Assembly (NCBI GenBank): GCA_033816765.1
Contig: CM066299.1
Location: forward strand, 682,001 to 746,000
DNA length: 64,000 nt
Origin: Nothopassalora personata
Lineage: Eukaryota > Ascomycota > Dothideomycetes > Mycosphaerellales > Mycosphaerellaceae
Reading direction: 5' to 3'
Made by a program: the position numbers and the translations under genes
Shown here: positions 55,432-64,000 of the stretch, piece after piece
How positions within the stretch are numbered: the stretch's first letter is position 1
Layout of the letters: each line of letters begins with the position of its first letter
The notes under the pieces: generated by a model
Databases searched by the model: none
What the model saw: only the letters and a program-made list of their open reading frames with translations
What the model was told of the DNA's origin: nothing

Positions 55432-57660
55432 ATAGGAGCACATAAGACAAGTCTAGGACGTCTTCGAACGACTCACGCAATTAGGATTTAAGACGGCACC
55501 CGAGAAATGCGAATTCCATAAGAAAGAAGTTAAATTCTTAGGCTTTATTATTAGCACTATAGGGATAACGATCGACCCTACGAAGACACAGTCAATTAGA
55601 GAATAGCTAGAACTAAAGACAGTTAAGGATGTACAATTATTCCTTAGACTAGCGAACTACAACCGGAAATTCATTAAGGATTACGTAAAATAGCAGCACT
55701 AATAACGATGCTTACGAGGAAAGACGTTACTTAGAAATAGGGAAAGGAACAGATTAAAGCATTTAAGGAACTTAAGGAACAATGCGCTTCAGCCCCTACG
55801 CTTCGACTATTCGATAGTAGTAAGGAAGTCCACATCGAGACCGATGCGTCTAATATAGCAATAGGCGCGTGTCTAACATAGATACACGATGGGTAGAGAC
55901 ACCTAGTAGTCTATTACTCCCGGAAAATGACTATAGCGGAACAGAACTATGACATCTATAATAAAGAGCTTCTAGCCATTGTTACTACTATGCAATATTA
56001 GAGAGTATATGTCGAGGGCCTACCGAAGTTAACGATTCTTTCTAACTATAAGAATCTTACGTACTTCACGACGACGAAAGAACTTACCCGAAGGTAAGCC
56101 CGCTAGTCGGAGCTACTAGGACAGTATAAGTTCGAAATTAAATATACTCTAGGACGAGAGAATGGCCGCGCCGACGCGCTAAGCTGAAGAAGCGACTACA
56201 TAGAAGGAAAAGAACCAGTGTAACACAAAATATTAAAGACGAACCCCGACGGAAGTCTTGGTACAAACACAAGAGAATTTAATAACATCGTACGGATACT
56301 AGGCGATAAGGACGAACAATTCCCTATATCGTAAGGGAAATACTAAGTACCTAAGGATCGAGAAGAAGAATGCATACGATAACATCACGACGGACTAACA
56401 TATAGATACCCTAGAACTTCAAAAACAATAGATCTAATATAGCGTAGCTTCTCATTCCTATAGATAAGGTAAAAGGTGCTACGCTACATTAAGCGATGCG
56501 TGCACTATTAACAAAACAAGGCTGCGAGACATGCAAAATACGGTTACCTACAGTTTAGGACACTACTAATAAAACCCTAGGACGAAGTTACAATGGACTT
56601 TATTACGAAACTCCTACCGTTAAGAGACTAAGTTACGAAACAACTATACGACATGATATTAGTTATGGTTAATAGACTTACAAAATACGCACACTTCATT
56701 CCTACATCTAAAACATACAATGTAGAGCAGCTCGGATACCTCGTACTAGATAGACTTATCCGATACCACGGATTCCCTTAAGCGTTCATAACGGATAGAG
56801 ACAAGTTATTTACATTGAATTACTAGAAAACGCTTATGGGAACGATCGGAATTAAACATAAGCTGTTAACGGCATATCATCTAGAAATAGACGGACAAAC
56901 CAAGAGGATGAATTAGACGCTAGAACAATACCTACGACACTACATTAACTACGTATAAGACAACTGGGTTTCATTACTACCAATAGCGTAGATTGCACTA
57001 AATAACTATAAATCGGAGATAACTTTAACGACACTATTCTATGTGAACTTTAGTAAAGATCCTAACCTATTTAGAACACCTAGATCTCACCTATAAGCCG
57101 AAAGAGCGATCGTAACGACGGACACTCTTAAGGAAGTGTATAAAGAAACACGTAAGGCGATCGAAGATGCACAACATAAACTGTCTTAACAACGGTAGGA
57201 CATAAGAAAAATGGCACCTCTACTAAAAGAGGGGGATAAGGTCTATCTCCTTACAAAAAACTTGAGAATAAGAAGATAGACTAAGAAACTGGATCATATT
57301 AAGGTCGGACCATTTTTTATCGATAAAGTTATAGGACTAGTTAACTACCGTCTACGGCTACCACCTAACGCAAAAATCCATCTAGTATTCCACATCTCTA
57401 AGTTAGAACCCGTAAACGCCGAAACACCCTACTAGGAGAGCTTCTATTTCGAACTAGAAGCAGAAAACGAATTTAAAGTCAAAAAAATCCTAGATAAGGA
57501 AGGTTAGCGATACCTTGTTAAGTAGAAAGGACACGACGAATTAGAAAATACCTAGAAACTAAAACAAAACCTATAAAACTGTTAGCAAAAGATCCGACAA
57601 TACTAAAAACGGGTCCGCCGAGATAACTAACGACAATCGATCTCACGGCCGACGAGCGAC
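55432..57660 (+). mobile_element. Gypsy-2, last piece (RT end, RNase H, integrase, chromodomain), RIP-mutated
   Basis: Reads, with stops, the end of RT, RNase H (E-T-D-A-S near 55840), integrase (M-D-F-I near 56593) and a chromodomain-like end (R-Y-L-V-K then K-G-H-D-E, near 57510-57560). The frame ends with TAG at 57661-57663, which is already inside the tRNA-like sequence. No LTR of this element was identified. Confidence 0.75.
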
Positions 57661-57712
57661 TAGAGTGGAAATTGAACCTACGACCTTAAGAGTGTAGATA
57701 GCTTACGCTCTA

Positions 57713-57898
57713 TGTCACGGGGTGGCCTTGACCTTGGACCCTTCGCCGGCTTAACCGCGGACCTTCCGGATCGGGTTAGCGCGGCTTGGCACGAGATCGA
57801 CCTTGCTTCTCTCTTCTCTCTCGTTCTTAGACTCTTCGTAGATTGTATTATTCACGACTTGACTCCTACACTCTCCGGATCTCATATCGCCCGTGTCA
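57713..57898 (+). repeat. 5' LTR of the gag-only element
   Basis: 186 bp, TGTCACGGGG..CCCGTGTCA. Contains GTAGATTGTA at 57838-57847. Confidence 0.95.
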
Positions 57899-57909
57899 TT
57901 ACAATCTAC
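57899..57909 (+). promoter_or_regulatory. primer-binding site of the gag-only element, self-priming type
   Basis: One base after the LTR, TACAATCTAC (57900-57909) is the perfect 10-nt complement of GTAGATTGTA at 57838-57847 in the LTR. Same geometry as Gypsy-1 (61 versus 65 nt from the complementary site to the LTR end). Confidence 0.6.
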
Positions 57910-58035
57910 CGCTCATAAGCTGCACGCGTCCGCAAGGATCCGTACAGCGCGCTCAAACTAACAGCGCATTGTCAGCTCGAGCAACGCGCTCTAGCACCAG
58001 ACCCGAGTGGTAGCGATTGTCAACATCCCACCATC

Positions 58036-60081
58036 ATGGAAGGCGAACAAGCAGTTCCAAACCCTCCTCCTCCGCAGCGAGGCCGACGACAGTCTCGAGG
58101 CGAGGACGAGGAGCGACCCGACTTACCAAGAGACCGATCACCACGAGAGCGATCCTCTATGCCACCCACCACGCGACTTCGGCGCCAACTCGACAGTGCT
58201 GACGACGCAGTTACACCGAAAGTAACAGGCAACTTCAATCTCGACGAGCCGACGCCAGGGCGCCCGCTCAAGCAGAAGGGAACTGTCGTCGCCGACACGC
58301 AAGAGACGATTGGCCGACAGTCAGAATCAGCATCGGCAGCACCGGCTCCGAAGCCAGCGAAGAAGTACCCTCTGACAGAGGAGCAGCGCGAAGAGTATGC
58401 GCAGAGGAACTCCACGGACCGCCTCACGTACAACAAGGACGAGGGAACCGTGGCTAGACAGACAGAGCACTGCGACCTCGGCTGGGCAGTGCCACGCGAC
58501 ATTACCACCTACAAGAATGCCGAAGGTCACAGACTGCTACAGGCCCGGTACAAGGTCAACAACTTCAAGTTCGGCAACGCGAAGGACCTCAAGCTGGTCG
58601 TCAACCAGGGCAATGAGGAACACCCGGATGCCGGTGCCAAACGCTTCCTAGACGTACTCGACAACGTCAACCTGATTATCGCCAGAAGCGAGGAGGCCGT
58701 TGAGGAACACGATGCGCTCATCGAGCAGCACGAAGATACTATCGCCCAACAGGACAAGACTATCACCCAGCAAGAGAAGGTGATCACGCGCTTGGAAAAG
58801 AAGGAAAAGACTTCAACAAAGATGATAGAAGAAGCCATCGACAAGTTCGCCGCGTACAAGACTGAGCTGGCGGCCCTTCGACAGGACAAGCAAGACCTAG
58901 AGCAGCGTCTCAAGGCCATGGAGGCAAAGGAAACAGAAGCTGACGACAGTGAGAAGGAGGATGCAACACTTGCACGACTAGGCAAGTACCTCCAGGATAC
59001 CGACGGCGACGATTCCGACGTCGAGTCGGAAGCCAATCTCAGACGTCGGTACACCACCCACACCACGAAGGTCCCGCTGCGCAAGGCGGCCGGATCAGCT
59101 GGTGGTACACCAATGCCGAAGCCGCGGCCACGAGGCGTCTCCCTAGCAGGTTCCGGTATCAGCGCTATACTCGGTCGGAAGCGCAGCTCACATGCTCAAG
59201 AACTCATCGACGACGATGATGATGCTCGGCCGACCTGTTCAGGCTCCGAAGCACGCGCCAGCGGCATCAAGGCGCCGGATGCATTCTCCGGCGAGGCAGG
59301 CAAGGAACAGAAGCCTTACCTCGAGTGGAAGCAGAAGATGAAGTACTACCTACGTATGGGTTGCAAGGGCTTCAGCGACGAAGACTTGAAAGCTACTGTC
59401 ATCAACTGCACCACTGGATTCGCCTACAGTGTCCTCGAACCTATCGAGTCCACACTGGCTACGGCGGATCACGTCTTCGAGGTGCTCGACGAGGCCTGCG
59501 GCGATAAGCATACGCGCACCACGAAGCGTGCAGAGTATCAGTACCTCAAGCAGGGTGACGGCGAGGTTTTCAGCAAGTTCTGGGCCAAGTTCGTGTCATA
59601 TCTGCCATACATCTCACACGACAAGGATGACCCAGATGATTTGCCCGAGCAGATGCGGGCAAAGCTCAGCAAGGCTTACCGCGACTGCATCCGTGGCGAG
59701 CGTTTCAAGGATATCATGACTATGAAGGACAAGCTCCACATGATCGAGGCTGACTTCCTTCACGATAAGGCAGGCGGCAGTAGCGGCGGAGGTCGTCGCC
59801 ATGGCGGAACTGGTGGCGACGGCAACGACAAGTCACCTCTCCAGAAAGCCAATGATGCACTCAAGAACGGCTATGATTGGGACAAGGCCAAGGATGGCGG
59901 TCTCTCATCGTTCCGGCCCATTACCCAGAAGGAGTTCGACGACCGCACTAAGTGCTTTGCTTGCAAGAAGGAGGGATGCCGCAAGACCCTTCCAACATGC
60001 CCGTATGCACCATACAAGAAGGCCTCGCGTCGTCCGAACAACAGCACTCTCGACGTGCCTGGTGTTGAGGAAAAAGTCTAA
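58036..60081 (+). CDS. Gag-like protein of the gag-only element
   Basis: 681 aa from ATG 58036. Residues 1-150 are Pro/Arg/Glu-rich and disordered; about 215-300 form a long coiled coil (D-T-I-A-Q-Q-D-K-T-I-T-Q-Q-E-K; L-R-Q-D-K-Q-D-L-E-Q-R-L); 425-590 is helical with a retrotransposon-gag look (P-Y-L-E-W-K-Q-K-M-K-Y-Y). Near the end is a Cys motif C640-x2-C643-x4-C648-x6-C655, which differs from the CCHC knuckle by having Cys for His. Unusually long for a gag. The frame is fully open with C/G-ending codons, suggesting recent selection or very recent arrival. Likely assembles a particle using RT and integrase supplied in trans. Confidence 0.75.
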   Translation: MEGEQAVPNPPPPQRGRRQSRGEDEERPDLPRDRSPRERSSMPPTTRLRRQLDSADDAVTPKVTGNFNLDEPTPGRPLKQKGTVVADTQETIGRQSESASAAPAPKPAKKYPLTEEQREEYAQRNSTDRLTYNKDEGTVARQTEHCDLGWAVPRDITTYKNAEGHRLLQARYKVNNFKFGNAKDLKLVVNQGNEEHPDAGAKRFLDVLDNVNLIIARSEEAVEEHDALIEQHEDTIAQQDKTITQQEKVITRLEKKEKTSTKMIEEAIDKFAAYKTELAALRQDKQDLEQRLKAMEAKETEADDSEKEDATLARLGKYLQDTDGDDSDVESEANLRRRYTTHTTKVPLRKAAGSAGGTPMPKPRPRGVSLAGSGISAILGRKRSSHAQELIDDDDDARPTCSGSEARASGIKAPDAFSGEAGKEQKPYLEWKQKMKYYLRMGCKGFSDEDLKATVINCTTGFAYSVLEPIESTLATADHVFEVLDEACGDKHTRTTKRAEYQYLKQGDGEVFSKFWAKFVSYLPYISHDKDDPDDLPEQMRAKLSKAYRDCIRGERFKDIMTMKDKLHMIEADFLHDKAGGSSGGGRRHGGTGGDGNDKSPLQKANDALKNGYDWDKAKDGGLSSFRPITQKEFDDRTKCFACKKEGCRKTLPTCPYAPYKKASRRPNNSTLDVPGVEEKV

Positions 60082-60778
60082 CCTCTGAGCGTACGCACAA
60101 CACTCAGAGGGCTGACATTCCCCAACGTGCAACGTCCGGTAAGGACCCTCCCGTAGATTCCAACCTCTACGAGCATCTCGCCTATCCTCGCCTGCAGGCA
60201 ACAGCATCAGTGTTTGTACCGTCGGCTCGTCCAGCTGCCGCTTCAACAGTGCAGCTGGGCGGACGACGGCAACCTATCGCCCTAACTGCTGACCTGCCAA
60301 CGGTTTGTTCTCTCTCGGTTTCACCGCACATGAGCCTCCCACCCATATCGAAGCATGTCGTGCTTTGCGGCATGGTCGGAGGGCAGCTCATACGCTGTAT
60401 GCTCGACACAGGTTGTACCTCTCTCTTTGTCCATGAGAGGTTTGCGAAACTAAATCTACAGCGCACAAGGAGGTTCGCTACACATACCGATGGGTCGGCG
60501 GCGCCCACACCTCAGAGGTCTACAAAGTCAACATCGGCGGACCCGATGACTTGATCGCAGACTTTCACCACAACAACCCTGATGCTGATGGCCCGCCGCC
60601 CGGATGGAAGCCGCCAGCGCTATGGATACCGAACGAGAAAGTTGGGTCAACCGCATTACCCGCGCACATGGCAGATGCTGGACAACCACCTGTCTCCGCA
60701 CCGACACCGACCACAGAAACGCCGGTCCTCCGCCGTTTAGCGCGCACGCGAGGAGATACAGCTGTCTCGCCGAAGTGA
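60082..60778 (+). pseudogene. retropepsin-like protease, two frames
   Basis: In the -1 frame relative to gag, open from 60072, comes V-V-L-C-G-M-V-G-G-Q-L-I and the active-site motif L-D-T-G-C-T-S (60402-60422). The frame ends at 60554, but the protein-like sequence continues from about 60470 in another frame (W-V-G-G-A-H-T-S-E-V-Y-K-V-N-I-G-G) to a stop at 60778. Protease was probably once one domain and is now frameshifted. Confidence 0.6.
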
Positions 60779-61027
60779 TGAACTGCTCGGACACGGCCTT
60801 CAATGCGTGTGTAAGCACCGACTGTAGCCTCTCGCTGTTACAGCACGGCCTTACTGAAGCACGCACACTGAAGCACCGGTCCGCGGTATCTACACGCACC
60901 GCTCGAGCCGACCATGCTACACATCCCTTACACGCCAGACGAGGCCGCTGTCGCATTGGTTACATACTGTTTGATTTTCTTTTTACGCACGTCGCAGGCG
61001 CTCGTGGCCATTTTGGAGGGGGGGTAC
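60779..61027. other. 3' non-coding part of the gag-only element
   Basis: No reading frame of note; ends in the purine tract before the LTR. Confidence 0.5.
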
Positions 61028-61213
61028 TGTCACGGGGTGGCCTTGACCTTGGACCCTTCGCCGGCTTAACCGCGGACCTTCCGGATCGGGTTAGCGCGGC
61101 TTGGCACGAGATCGACCTTGCTTCTCTCTTCTCTCTCGTTCTTAGACTCTTCGTAGATTGTATTATTCACGACTTGACTCCTACACTCTCCGGATCTCAT
61201 ATCGCCCGTGTCA
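61028..61213 (+). repeat. 3' LTR of the gag-only element
   Basis: 186 bp, identical by eye to the 5' LTR. Confidence 0.95.
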
Positions 61214-61332
61214 CTCTACCACTAAGCTACCTAGCCGATTAATAAGAATAGGGACACAACTTATAAATAAGTACCCTAATGAGTCTCTACCCCTAGGGAC
61301 TTGCCCTAAGGCTCCGCTCTAGAAAGCGCCGC

Positions 61333-61749
61333 CTAGTTATTTACGGGCATCTCTAGGATATCCGAGAAAGAAACTAGCGAAGGCGACACCTCTACCCCCG
61401 ACGCCCGCTTAAGAGACGCTAGCTCCTCGCGCGCCTCTTCCTCCTTGAGCTCCTCTAACTCCTTAGCGACGGCATCGTCGGTGCGACGCTTAGCTAATCG
61501 TAGCTGTTTCCGAAGACGGATCTTACGCATCTTTAGCCGCACCTCCGCCTCTTCAATCCTCTTAAGCTCTAGCTTAAGATTATCGCGCGAATCGCGAAGA
61601 CGTTCCTACTCCGGACGAGAAAGACGCACATCGCAATCCTTACAGCCTTTTCGAATATAGGCCGAACACTTTCTAGACCGAGAACCTACGATACACTTTA
61701 CTACTACGCCCGAGGATCGAGACTTCTAACAATTTGTGCATAGAGCCAT
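61333..61749 (-). pseudogene. cysteine-cluster / coiled-coil protein, two RIP-type stops
   Basis: From ATG 61749 to the TAA at 61333, 139 codons with two in-frame TAG codons (codon 8 and codon 57), both explained by CAG to TAG. N-terminus C4-x2-C7-x11-C19, then K-C-S-A-Y with Tyr probably replacing Cys, then G-C-K-D-C; the rest is a strongly charged coiled coil (L-E-E-L-K-E-E-E-A-R-E-E-L). The Cys layout resembles that of the antisense gene in Gypsy-1. I recall similar proteins as repeated families near transposons in ascomycetes; function unknown. Confidence 0.6.
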
Positions 61750-61888
61750 TTCGATACTAGAAACTTTAGTATCCTAAGCAAGTCGTTAACGGCGTTTGTA
61801 GGAGGAAGAAGACATAGTTAACCATTACTACAAGAAATGATAACGGCTTAAGAAGCTTCGGGACGAAGCTAGGCTAAGAAGGGGATAG

Positions 61889-62242
61889 TGTTACGGAATG
61901 ATTCCTAGGGATCCTAGAATTATAACGATAAGACGAACACGTAACTCATCCTACCTAAGCGCTTAGACTTAGAGCGATTAGACTGCTTAGACTGATTAGA
62001 CTACTTATGCTTAGAATGATTAGACTAATTACCGAGATCTACGAATCTCCTTTGTATTTAGGAACGCTAGAAACCCTTATAGTTCTAATGCGTTTAACTT
62101 ATGTTACTATCTCACTGATTAGAATACAACTCTTACTCCAATCATTCATCTTCGCTTAGCTTGCTTTAGCCTCTCTAAAGAATACCGCTACGTGACTTAA
62201 CTTATCTCTCCTTTAAGACTAGCCCTAGAACGAGACATAATA
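61889..62242 (-). repeat. LTR of a truncated Gypsy-3, RIP-mutated
   Basis: Right-hand 200 bp match the solo LTR at 43594-44027. Ends TGTTACGG..CATAATA. The bases on each side (GATAG and GTAAC) do not form a duplication. It abuts RT sequence directly, so RNase H and integrase have been deleted. Confidence 0.65.
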
Positions 62243-64000
62243 GTAACTACCGCACTAGCTCTTTCTAACTTAGTAAGAACTAGATCTAGGGAAACAATGT
62301 ACTTAACGACCTATTTCCTTAACCTAGGCTCTATCTCTATATTCCTATAGTCCTTAGTTAGTCCCTTAATACCGATGTTATTGAGAAACGGCTTCGCTCG
62401 ATGCGAGATATAATTAAGTAGAATCTTTGTTACCGTACGTACGAACTAAGCAACTGAATTAGTAGCTCCTTAAGGTAGAGTCGTGTTGCGTACTAGGCTA
62501 AGAGGGGTTATGAAGGCTATTAAGTCCCGGTAGGACTTATCTAAAGTGATCTAATTATAACCTAAAAACAGGTTAATAAGTAAAGCAACACGGCACCCGG
62601 TAAAATCCTCTAAGAAGCTATCCGTGTCTGGTGGAATGTTAGTATCGCGTATAGTAACCTTATTTAGGAGCATAGCTAAATTAATTAACCGATATAGCAC
62701 ATCGCTTCTAGAGGCATTAACTTTCTTTACGACTAGGAACTAGCTATTAGAATATACCCCCTATAAGTATTCTAAAATGTTGTTCTTAATCCGGGCCCTA
62801 ATTATGCGTTTAATAATCGCCCTAAGACTTAGGTGCAACCGGATAGGGCGTGCCTACTATAGCCTATAAGGGATTGTGTTAATCTTCTAAGGTAGTATAA
62901 CGTCGTGCCTAATTTGCCTTATGTAACTGAAATCCTAAGCGAGGACTGCCTCCTGGTTATAGAGCATCTTATCGAATAAGGCCCTTTCTATTAGTAATAG
63001 CTTAATACTAACCTTAATTAAGGTAAGCCGTTCTAGAGTAATCCGGATACCTCGCTTAATACTTAAGAATTTCTTAGTTAAGTACTTCCCGTTAAACGGA
63101 CCTTATCCTTTAGGTATCTTAGACTCTAGGTATAGTGCCCTACGCTTCTATTCTATATCTCCCTTAACTCGTGATTCTAGGCGCTCGTAAACGCTCGCGT
63201 CTACTAGCTTCTTCTTATCCGTCTTACGCTTATATATCGTAAAGACCTACGGCATCATAATGTCACCTATATATTAGTCTACTTGTTACTTCCGTACCTA
63301 AGCATTTAATGTAGATTGCCTTAGGATCTCGGAGGGCTAATCCCCTTAAACTAAATAAACGTTAGTAGTAGAATCTCCCTTAAACGCGCCAATTCTAATT
63401 TCTGCAACTCGTTCCTTTATTCTAGTACTCCTAAGCAATCCTAATAAGTGAGCTAAATAGTTACTAGGCGTTAGAGCCTTACCGGGCTCTTATAGATGCG
63501 TCGTGTCGTCCTATAGATGCGTCGTATCGTAGTCGTATCTGTTTTCCTTACTATAGCTATTTGCCGGTCCCGGGACCGGTAAATTAAAGTCCGAGGTTTC
63601 TCCGAGATAGTACGAGAACCTTACTAATTTTATTAAATCCGGCTTTAGCAAGTCAGTGGGTTGAGCGCCGTAACTCAACCTACCCTTCTATTTCCCGACG
63701 CTTTTAATAGTTCTTAAAGGGTCTTATACCTGTCCGAACTAATTAGGGTAGTAAACATAATACTTTCACCTTTACGGCTCGTAATAGTCCCCTCCTACGA
63801 ACTATTATCGCAGTCACGGGCAGTAAGCCGTACCTTACGGGCCTACGGTCGTCCTAGGATTGTTAGTGAGTTTAGATCCGAGGAGATAAACATGTCTACC
63901 TAGTAGTAAACCCTAAATACCTAAATATCTAAATTGCCTATAATATCTTTAAACTAGGCCCGCCCTCTAGCACCTCGAAAGGTAAGCTAAGCACTCGACA
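62243..64000 (-). mobile_element. Gypsy-3, RT and upstream part, RIP-mutated, runs off the window
   Basis: Minus strand near 62560-62350 reads RT: I-T-L-D-K-S-Y-R-D-L, T-L-P-x-G-A-T-N-S-V-A, then N-N-I-G where family members have D-D-I-G (two Asp codons changed GA to AA). Stops throughout. The region to 64000 should hold the earlier part of pol or gag but is too degraded for me to assign. Confidence 0.6.

Larger units (their letters stand above)
57713..61213 (+). mobile_element. gag-only LTR retrotransposon, 3.5 kb, recent
   Basis: Identical-looking 186-bp LTRs, target duplication CTCTA (57708-57712, 61214-61218). Between them: primer site, one long gag-like ORF (681 aa), a protease-like stretch in shifted frames, and a polypurine tract (GGAGGGGGGG near 61015-61024). 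There is no RT, RNase H or integrase. No RIP damage. It must borrow enzymes from another element to move, like the TR-GAG elements described in plants. Confidence 0.85.
57658..61236 (-). pseudogene. tRNA-like gene split by the gag-only element
   Basis: Ignoring the element and one CTCTA repeat, 61236-61219 joins 57712-57658 as a 73-nt minus-strand sequence. It has a 7-bp acceptor stem GGCTAGG/TCTAGTC (two G-T pairs), a D arm GCTT..GAGC within the A box TAGCTTAGTGG, and a T arm with the B box GGTTCAATTTCC. The anticodon arm is irregular (9-nt loop or a mismatch), so I cannot name the isotype. It may be a RIP- or drift-damaged tRNA gene. Confidence 0.5.

Overview
The window is nuclear DNA of a filamentous ascomycete (Pezizomycotina, probably Dothideomycetes). 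Evidence: genes interrupted by 50-100 bp GT..AG introns with CTAAC/CTGAC branch sites, fungal secreted-protein genes, a MYND zinc-finger gene, and large retrotransposon copies carrying the C-to-T/G-to-A damage of repeat-induced point mutation (RIP). Species cannot be named from the sequence alone.

Left part (1-29.4 kb), gene-bearing. In order: an F-box-like hypothetical gene (-, 402-1201), a MYND protein (+, 1918-2640), a five-exon 870-aa secreted Ser/Thr-rich protein (+, 3945-6802), a decayed hypothetical gene (8009-9280), three short secreted Tyr/Arg-rich genes between 9.6 and 17.1 kb (one intact, one split by a Copia deletion derivative inside its signal peptide, one with a stop codon in its signal peptide), a MITE pair, a 423-aa hypothetical gene (-, 19064-20335), a multi-exon hypothetical gene (+, 20647-21868), a frameshifted GH55 glucanase fragment (21869-22298), a 227-aa hypothetical protein (26614-27297) and a 167-aa sequon-rich secreted protein (28786-29348) next to the transposon block.

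Right part (29.6-64 kb), a nested transposon block. An old, heavily RIP-mutated Ty3/Gypsy element (here Gypsy-2) runs in pieces from about 30.2 to 57.66 kb. Into it inserted, each with a perfect 5-bp target duplication: an intact chromovirus Gypsy-1 (30832-37620, identical 197-bp LTRs), a RIP-mutated second copy of Gypsy-1 (39524-46834), a RIP-mutated Copia element on the minus strand (47463-55426) and a 192-bp solo LTR. The second Gypsy-1 copy holds two solo LTRs, and the Copia holds an unidentified 761-bp insertion with a 12-bp duplication. Beside this lies a recent 3.5-kb LTR element with gag and a broken protease but no reverse transcriptase or integrase (57713-61213), sitting inside a tRNA-like sequence. 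A RIP-damaged cysteine-cluster gene and a third, truncated Gypsy reach the right edge.

The most striking object is in Gypsy-1: between pol and the 3' LTR, on the opposite strand, lies a well-formed four-exon gene (37125 to 36188) for a 245-aa cysteine-cluster protein. The same gene is present, RIP-damaged, in the second copy, so it belongs to the element family. Gypsy-1 also shows a -1 frameshift heptamer inside a triplicated 99-bp repeat at the gag/pol junction. Both Gypsy-1 and the gag-only element show the LTR/primer-site complementarity expected of Tf1-type self-priming.
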